Shown: positions 59,820 to 64,000 of the stretch, piece by piece
Layout: each line of letters opens with the position of its first letter
Position numbering within the stretch: position 1 is the stretch's first letter
Origin: Synoicihabitans lomoniglobus
GTDB taxonomy: Bacteria > Verrucomicrobiota > Verrucomicrobiia > Opitutales > Opitutaceae
Assembly: GCF_029023725.1 (NCBI RefSeq)
Contig: NZ_CP119075.1
Location: 739,501-803,500, forward strand
Length of the DNA stretch: 64,000 nucleotides
Direction of reading: 5' to 3'
Position numbers and translations under genes: made by a program
Notes under the pieces: model-generated
Databases searched by the model: none
Told to the model about the DNA's origin: nothing
What the model saw: the letters and a program-made list of their open reading frames with translations, nothing else

Positions 59820-60467
59820 TTATTCGAGGGCGGCGCGCGCGGCGGCCAGCAGGTCCTCGGCATCGACGCGCGTGCGGTAGTCGGGATTGGCGTAAGAGAA
59901 GGCAATCGCGCCCTCGCGATCGAAGATGAAGGCCGCCGGCACGGGCAACCAATGTTGGCCCTCGCTTTCCGGCACGGGGGCGAGGTCGATGCCGTGCTCC
60001 AGATAGCGCTTTTGCAGGTTGGTCGGCATGGCATAGGCGAGCCCCAGCCCCATCGACGCGTGCATGGCACGGTCCGAATAAAGCAGGCGATGCGGAGTAT
60101 CGGTCGGCGCCTCCATCAGCAGTTTCTTGAGCGTCTCCGGCCGTTCGGGACTAATGGCGACGACTCGATAACCGAGCTCAAGCAGGGCAGGTTCCAACTC
60201 GGCGATCTCTCCCAGATGTGCCGAACAAAACGGACACCAACCACCGCGATACACGATGAGCACGGTCGGTTGCTCGCGGACCAATGCGAGCAAATCCACG
60301 GCAGTGCCTTCGGGGGTTTGCACGGGAACGGCCGGAGCCATCGTTCCGGGTTGCGCGGGCGCAGTGTTTTCGGGGCCCACCGGCAGGCTGGCGGCGGGCA
60401 GGGTGACGACGGAGCCGAGGAGGATGACGCAGACGAAAAAAAGACGCATGGCCTTGAGAAGGTCCAT
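59820..60467 (-). CDS. Exported AhpC/TSA-type redoxin
   Basis: A 215-residue thioredoxin-fold protein. The N-terminus MRLFFVCVILLGSVVTLPAA is a signal peptide (alternative start at Met7, 60449). The active site is YRGGWCPFCSAHL, a CxxC redox pair. This is the bacterioferritin-comigratory/PrxQ-like 'alkyl hydroperoxide reductase/redoxin' group of exported proteins. The loop VVAISPERPETLKKLL and the C-terminal PAAFIFDREGAIAFSYAN are typical. It probably reduces peroxides or thiols in the periplasm. It lies upstream of the POT gene by 67 bases on the same strand. Confidence 0.85.
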   Translation of the reverse strand: MDLLKAMRLFFVCVILLGSVVTLPAASLPVGPENTAPAQPGTMAPAVPVQTPEGTAVDLLALVREQPTVLIVYRGGWCPFCSAHLGEIAELEPALLELGYRVVAISPERPETLKKLLMEAPTDTPHRLLYSDRAMHASMGLGLAYAMPTNLQKRYLEHGIDLAPVPESEGQHWLPVPAAFIFDREGAIAFSYANPDYRTRVDAEDLLAAARAALE

Positions 60468-60506
60468 GCGTCGAAGTTATTCCCCTTGAAATCGGGGGCG
60501 GTAAAA

Positions 60507-61745
60507 TCAGTGCGAGGTCTCGACGGTCGCACCCAGGGGCTGGTCGATATCGGCCAACATGGCGGTGAACCATGGGGTGGCGGGATCGAACGGCTTGCCG
60601 CCTTTGATGCGCGGAAACTCGATCGCCCGCAGCACGTTGTCTTGATCCTCGTCGTGACCGATGACGCCGCCTTCGCGACGCAGGGAGCAGTCGACGGCGA
60701 CATCCACGCAGGCCTTGATGAGATCAAGGTCGGCCTGATTGGCCGGGGCGGCGCGGGCGTAGTAGCCGCTTTTTTGGACGAGGACTTTTTCGGCTCCGAT
60801 CATTTGCGCAAATTGTTCGCCGAACCATTTGCCAGGATTAACGGCGTCGAGTTTGACGTGACCGAACGCGTCGCGCGGGACCTCTTCGCCGCGGGCCTGC
60901 ATTTCGGCGACGATACTGTCGAGACCGGCGCCCTCACTGATGAAGATGTTCACGTTGTCGTGGGTGTCCATGACGGCGCGCAGGCGCGTGGCCTCGGCTT
61001 CGAGGTCCAGGGCCATTTCGGGGATGAAAATGCCGTGCACATCAAGATTCTGGCGGGTAAGACCCAGGCCCGGCACGAAGGCTTCGAGATCGAGCAACTT
61101 GCGGTAGGCTTCGGCAGTGGCGGCGGTGAGCCAGCCGCAATTGCGTCCCATGACTTCGTGGATGATGAGCATGCGCGGGTTGGCGTTGTGCTCGGCCACG
61201 ACGTTGCGGAAGAAGCGGGCGCCGTGCTCTGCGGCGGTGTAAGCCCCCAGCGATTGGCGGATGGGAAAGACATCGTTGTCGATGGTCTTGGGGAGGCCGA
61301 TGACGGTGAGCGGGTAGTCGTGCTTGGCCAGGTAGGCGGCGAGATCGGCGGCGGCGGTATTGGTGTCGTCGCCTCCGATGGTGTGGAGCACGTCAACGCC
61401 GTCCTTGATGAGTTGGTCGGCCGCGATTTTTTGCGGATCCTGACCCTCGGCGACGAGCCCGCGTTTCACACAATCCTTCACGTTGGTGAGTTTGACGCGG
61501 CTGTTGCCGATGGGGCTGCCGCCGTGGCGATGGAGGATTCCGGCGCTGGCGCGCTCGGTGGGGCCGACAACGTAGCTGTCGCCCAGGAGCAGGCCTTTGT
61601 AACCACCGCGGTAGGCGATGATTTCGATATCGGAGGCGATTTCCGTGTAGCGTTCGATCAGGCCGCCGACGGCGGAGCTGAGACAAGGGGCGAGCCCACC
61701 GGCGGTGAGTAGAGCGACTTTTTTGGGTTTGGCTGGTGCGGTCAT
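60507..61745 (-). CDS. pfp: Pyrophosphate-dependent 6-phosphofructokinase
   Basis: A 412-residue glycolytic enzyme phosphorylating fructose 6-phosphate. The phosphate-donor motif is GGDDT (residues 124-128). Asp in place of the second Gly of GGDG(S/T) marks PPi-linked enzymes, and the PKTIDND motif (152-158) with catalytic Lys/Asp agrees. The reaction is reversible, so it can work in gluconeogenesis. It is downstream of the histidine kinase gene on the same strand. Confidence 0.9.
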   Translation of the reverse strand: MTAPAKPKKVALLTAGGLAPCLSSAVGGLIERYTEIASDIEIIAYRGGYKGLLLGDSYVVGPTERASAGILHRHGGSPIGNSRVKLTNVKDCVKRGLVAEGQDPQKIAADQLIKDGVDVLHTIGGDDTNTAAADLAAYLAKHDYPLTVIGLPKTIDNDVFPIRQSLGAYTAAEHGARFFRNVVAEHNANPRMLIIHEVMGRNCGWLTAATAEAYRKLLDLEAFVPGLGLTRQNLDVHGIFIPEMALDLEAEATRLRAVMDTHDNVNIFISEGAGLDSIVAEMQARGEEVPRDAFGHVKLDAVNPGKWFGEQFAQMIGAEKVLVQKSGYYARAAPANQADLDLIKACVDVAVDCSLRREGGVIGHDEDQDNVLRAIEFPRIKGGKPFDPATPWFTAMLADIDQPLGATVETSH

Positions 61746-61787
61746 AGCGGCGATAGGCCGCTACTCCAAGTCACCCGCTGGCGTCCG

Positions 61788-63593
61788 TCAAACCGGCAAC
61801 CATTTCTCGAGGCATTCCGCGAGTGCCGAGCGTTTCAGTGGTTTCTCCAGCACGGCGGTAAACCCGCTGGCCAAATAATCCTCTTTCTCATTCTGCATCA
61901 CCCCGGCGGTGAGTGCGATGATGGGCGTGTGGGCGTTGGCGGGAAGGGCGCGCAGTTGTTTGGTGGCGGCGCGGCCGTCGAGCACGGGCATTTGAATGTC
62001 CATGAAGATGAGATCCCAAGTCTCAGCGGTGGCTCGGGCGACGGCTTCTTTGCCATCGCGCACAGCGGTCACTTCGTAACCGAGCAAGGCCATCATCTTG
62101 CGAATGACGATGTGGTTCACGGCATCATCGTCGGCGACGAGGATGCGCACCCCGCGGGGCGATCGCACGGTGGAATCGGCGGGGGCGGATAAGGCTTCCT
62201 CGTGTTCGCCGACAACGGGAAGGTCTATTTCAAAGGAAAAATTCGATCCCTTGCCCGGCGTGCTTTCGACCGTGATATTCCCGCCCATATGTCTGACGAG
62301 TCGTTGCGAAATGGCCAATCCCAGTCCGGAGCCGCCGTAGCGTCGCGTGGTGGACGTGTCGGCCTGACTGAAGTTCTTGAACAACCGGTGGAGGGAGTCG
62401 GCGGGTATGCCGATGCCGGTGTCGGACACGGCGAACGCCAAACGAGCGGTCGGCGCGGATCCTTTGGCTCTGGGCTGACCGCGCACGGTGACATCGATGG
62501 AGCCGCGTTCCGTGAACTTGATGGCATTGCCCACGAGGTTGACCAACACCTGCCGCAACCGCAGGGGATCCCCGTCGACGCGAGTCGGCACGTGGTCATC
62601 GAGTGAGGAGTGGATATCGATGTGTTTGGCGGTGGCTTGGGCGGAGAGCAGGGCGATGACCTCGGCGACCAGCTGGTGCGGATCAAATTCCACGTTTTCG
62701 AATTCCAACTCGCCGGCCTCGATGCGGGAAAGGTCGAGAATGTCGTTGAGGAGGCGCAGGAGTGAATCGGCGGAATTGGCGGCAATTTCGATTTGCTGCG
62801 CCTGGGTGGGGGTGGGGGAGCTGTGCCGCAGGATGTCGAGCATGCCGATCACACCGTTCATGGGCGTGCGGATTTCGTGACTCATGATGGCGAGAAAATC
62901 GCTTTTGGCCCGATTGGCGGCTTCCGCCCGGTCTTTGGCGACACTCAAGGTTTCGACGAGAGCTTCCTTCTCAAAATTAAGGCCGTGCAGCTTGACCAAA
63001 TCCTGTCGGTGCGACGTTGCGATCCGTGTCAGAAACATTGCGTAGACAACCACACACAGGGCCAGGGTCAGGCTGCCCGATTCCTGCCACATGAAAAACT
63101 GAACCAAAATGGGGCCGAGGGACGTGGCGGCGTAGATGGGGTAGGCCAACTTGACCGAGGACAAGGAGCGGGCGGCTCCGGAGTTGAGGCCACCCACGGC
63201 CAGGACCGCGAGGATTTTTGGGAGTATCGCGTCCATCCCCATGAAATACCACCCGCCAAGGCCCCACAATAAACTGGTGACGCCGACCTCCCAAATGAAG
63301 CGTCGTCGCCAGCGCGGGAGGGCTTCGTCCGGCGGAGTCTGTTTAAAAAAGCTCCGGTAGCCGAAAGTGCGCACCGTGGTGACCAACAGCAGGGCCCCGA
63401 GCCAGACCCAAGGAAACGAATCCGTGAAATAACTCCACGTGCCAAAGATCAGCAGCACGGCGAGGGCGAAGTTGGAGAAAAGACCGAATCCGGCGGAGCG
63501 GTAAAGCAACCGGGTCAACTCCGCCTCGACCAACGCGGAAATGTCTCTGGGTGGCAGGATTGCCTCCTTTGCTGATGGGGATTCCGATGCCAT
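61788..63593 (-). CDS. Hybrid sensor histidine kinase with C-terminal receiver
   Basis: A 601-residue inner-membrane sensor. The first 200 residues have about six hydrophobic segments and no clear periplasmic domain, so sensing is probably within or near the membrane. A short coiled coil (about 205-230) leads to the HisKA domain with [13 protein letters not shown] (His239), then the HATPase domain ([30 protein letters not shown]), then a receiver domain ([15 protein letters not shown] with [11 protein letters not shown] as phospho-Asp and Lys in LEKPL). It lacks an HPt domain. No DNA-binding response regulator is adjacent, so the phosphorelay partner lies elsewhere. Confidence 0.93.
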   Translation of the reverse strand: MASESPSAKEAILPPRDISALVEAELTRLLYRSAGFGLFSNFALAVLLIFGTWSYFTDSFPWVWLGALLLVTTVRTFGYRSFFKQTPPDEALPRWRRRFIWEVGVTSLLWGLGGWYFMGMDAILPKILAVLAVGGLNSGAARSLSSVKLAYPIYAATSLGPILVQFFMWQESGSLTLALCVVVYAMFLTRIATSHRQDLVKLHGLNFEKEALVETLSVAKDRAEAANRAKSDFLAIMSHEIRTPMNGVIGMLDILRHSSPTPTQAQQIEIAANSADSLLRLLNDILDLSRIEAGELEFENVEFDPHQLVAEVIALLSAQATAKHIDIHSSLDDHVPTRVDGDPLRLRQVLVNLVGNAIKFTERGSIDVTVRGQPRAKGSAPTARLAFAVSDTGIGIPADSLHRLFKNFSQADTSTTRRYGGSGLGLAISQRLVRHMGGNITVESTPGKGSNFSFEIDLPVVGEHEEALSAPADSTVRSPRGVRILVADDDAVNHIVIRKMMALLGYEVTAVRDGKEAVARATAETWDLIFMDIQMPVLDGRAATKQLRALPANAHTPIIALTAGVMQNEKEDYLASGFTAVLEKPLKRSALAECLEKWLPV

Positions 63594-63754
63594 GTCCGTG
63601 TATCAGAACAGAGGCTACGAAGGTAAGCGCAAGGGGATTTAGACGGCGGGGGGGAGGCCGCTGGCACCCAATCTGCTGAATAGGCTATTATGCATCGTTC
63701 TCATTCCAATTTATTGGTTGGTCGCCCGGAAAAGGGGCTGCCGATCGTCAACCA

Positions 63755-63759
63755 AGAGG
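63755..63759 (+). promoter_or_regulatory. Ribosome binding site of mpgS
   Basis: AGAGG 9 bases before the ATG at 63769, within AAGAGGTG. It is one of the few clear Shine-Dalgarno sequences in this window. Confidence 0.75.
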
Positions 63760-63768
63760 TGTCATCAT

Positions 63769-64000
63769 ATGCGGATTGAATCCCCCCGTGAATTCGAGCG
63801 TCTGGGTGCAGTTCGCATCTACGGCCTGCAAAAAGTCTATGAACTCGACGCTGGCCCCGACTCGGCCACGCAGGAAGAAGAAGATTCCGTGGTGCGTCGC
63901 GTGTCCTCGGAGGCGATCAATTCGATCGAGCGGCAGATGGCGATCGTGGTGCCCGTGCGCAACGAACGGCTGAAACTCATCGAAGGCGTGCTCGTGGGCA
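63769..64000 (+). CDS. mpgS: Mannosyl-3-phosphoglycerate synthase, 5' part; cut by window edge
   Basis: Seventy-seven codons run to the window edge without a stop. The product begins MRIESPREFERLGAVRIYGL and continues with QMAIVVPVRNERLKLIEGVL. The R(F/L)GAVRI...QKVYELD block and the AIVVPVRNERLKLIEGVL nucleotide-sugar motif match mannosyl-3-phosphoglycerate synthase, which makes mannosyl-3-phosphoglycerate from GDP-mannose and 3-phosphoglycerate. After a phosphatase it gives mannosylglycerate, a compatible solute in salt- or heat-stressed cells. The phosphatase gene would be expected just outside the window. Confidence 0.85.
   Translation, partial: MRIESPREFERLGAVRIYGLQKVYELDAGPDSATQEEEDSVVRRVSSEAINSIERQMAIVVPVRNERLKLIEGVLVG

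Noticed and set aside
59808..61712. 634-codon open frame on the plus strand opposite the redoxin and phosphofructokinase genes
   Set aside because: It spans two unrelated real genes and their gap, which is typical of a chance antisense frame.
1..64000. tRNA, rRNA, CRISPR arrays, prophage or insertion-sequence genes
   Set aside because: None were recognised on reading both strands by eye; a tRNA could still be missed without a covariance search.

Overview
The window is a 64-kb piece of a GC-rich bacterial chromosome with high gene density. The gene set suggests Verrucomicrobiota, most likely Opitutaceae. That placement is an inference from the mix of families and cannot be proven from this window. 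Pointers are the GxGYxYP-family secreted protein, a rhamnosidase-type glycosidase, a GPH sugar symporter, a Tat-exported Gfo/Idh/MocA oxidoreductase, tandem secreted S9-like proteins, and weak or absent Shine-Dalgarno sequences before most starts. I see no rRNA, tRNA, CRISPR array, phage or transposase gene. Nearly all long ORFs antisense to the listed genes are GC-driven shadows.

Layout. (1) 1-6.9 kb: left-truncated circularly permuted ATP-grasp/alpha-E protein, DEAD-box helicase, HAD phosphatase, a secreted alpha/beta hydrolase with a SAM-hydrolase-like C-terminal domain, and hisC. (2) 6.9-12.9 kb: extracellular polysaccharide export genes. A TPR membrane protein is divergent from an outer-membrane barrel, a minimal OPX protein and a Wzc-type tyrosine kinase, with a perfect intrinsic terminator ending at the OPX start codon. 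(3) 13-28 kb: housekeeping and catabolic genes (rpsR, msrA, Gfo/Idh/MocA, TraB/GumN, flavodoxin, GPH symporter, GT-C-like membrane protein, FAD oxidoreductase, YchJ, sulfurtransferase, rhamnosidase, MazG, NUP-family nucleoside protein). (4) 28-34 kb: small membrane proteins, cytoplasmic lipase, MipA/OmpV, GxGYxYP operon. (5) 34-45 kb: htpG, an NSS transporter with its 53-residue MetS subunit, two tandem paralogous lipoproteins, a REPIN, an NhaC antiporter and an LptF/G-type permease. (6) 45-55 kb: a tandemly duplicated two-gene module of secreted proteins whose S9-fold members have lost the catalytic serine, preceded on the same strand by dgkA and a SeqA-like gene. (7) 55-64 kb: 2OG oxygenase, exported oligoendopeptidase F, POT peptide transporter, redoxin, PPi-type phosphofructokinase, hybrid histidine kinase, and the start of a mannosyl-3-phosphoglycerate synthase gene.

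How they fit together. The cell appears to be a Gram-negative heterotroph that degrades plant or algal glycans and peptides outside or in the periplasm (rhamnosidase, PepF) and imports the products (GPH, POT, NSS/MetS). It makes surface polysaccharide, uses PPi-linked glycolysis and has at least one compatible-solute gene (mannosylglycerate). The most unusual content is the duplicated S9-like pseudo-peptidase/TPR module, the SeqA homologue outside its usual clade, the hydrolase/SAM-HAT-like fusion, and several structured intergenic repeats placed exactly at gene ends.
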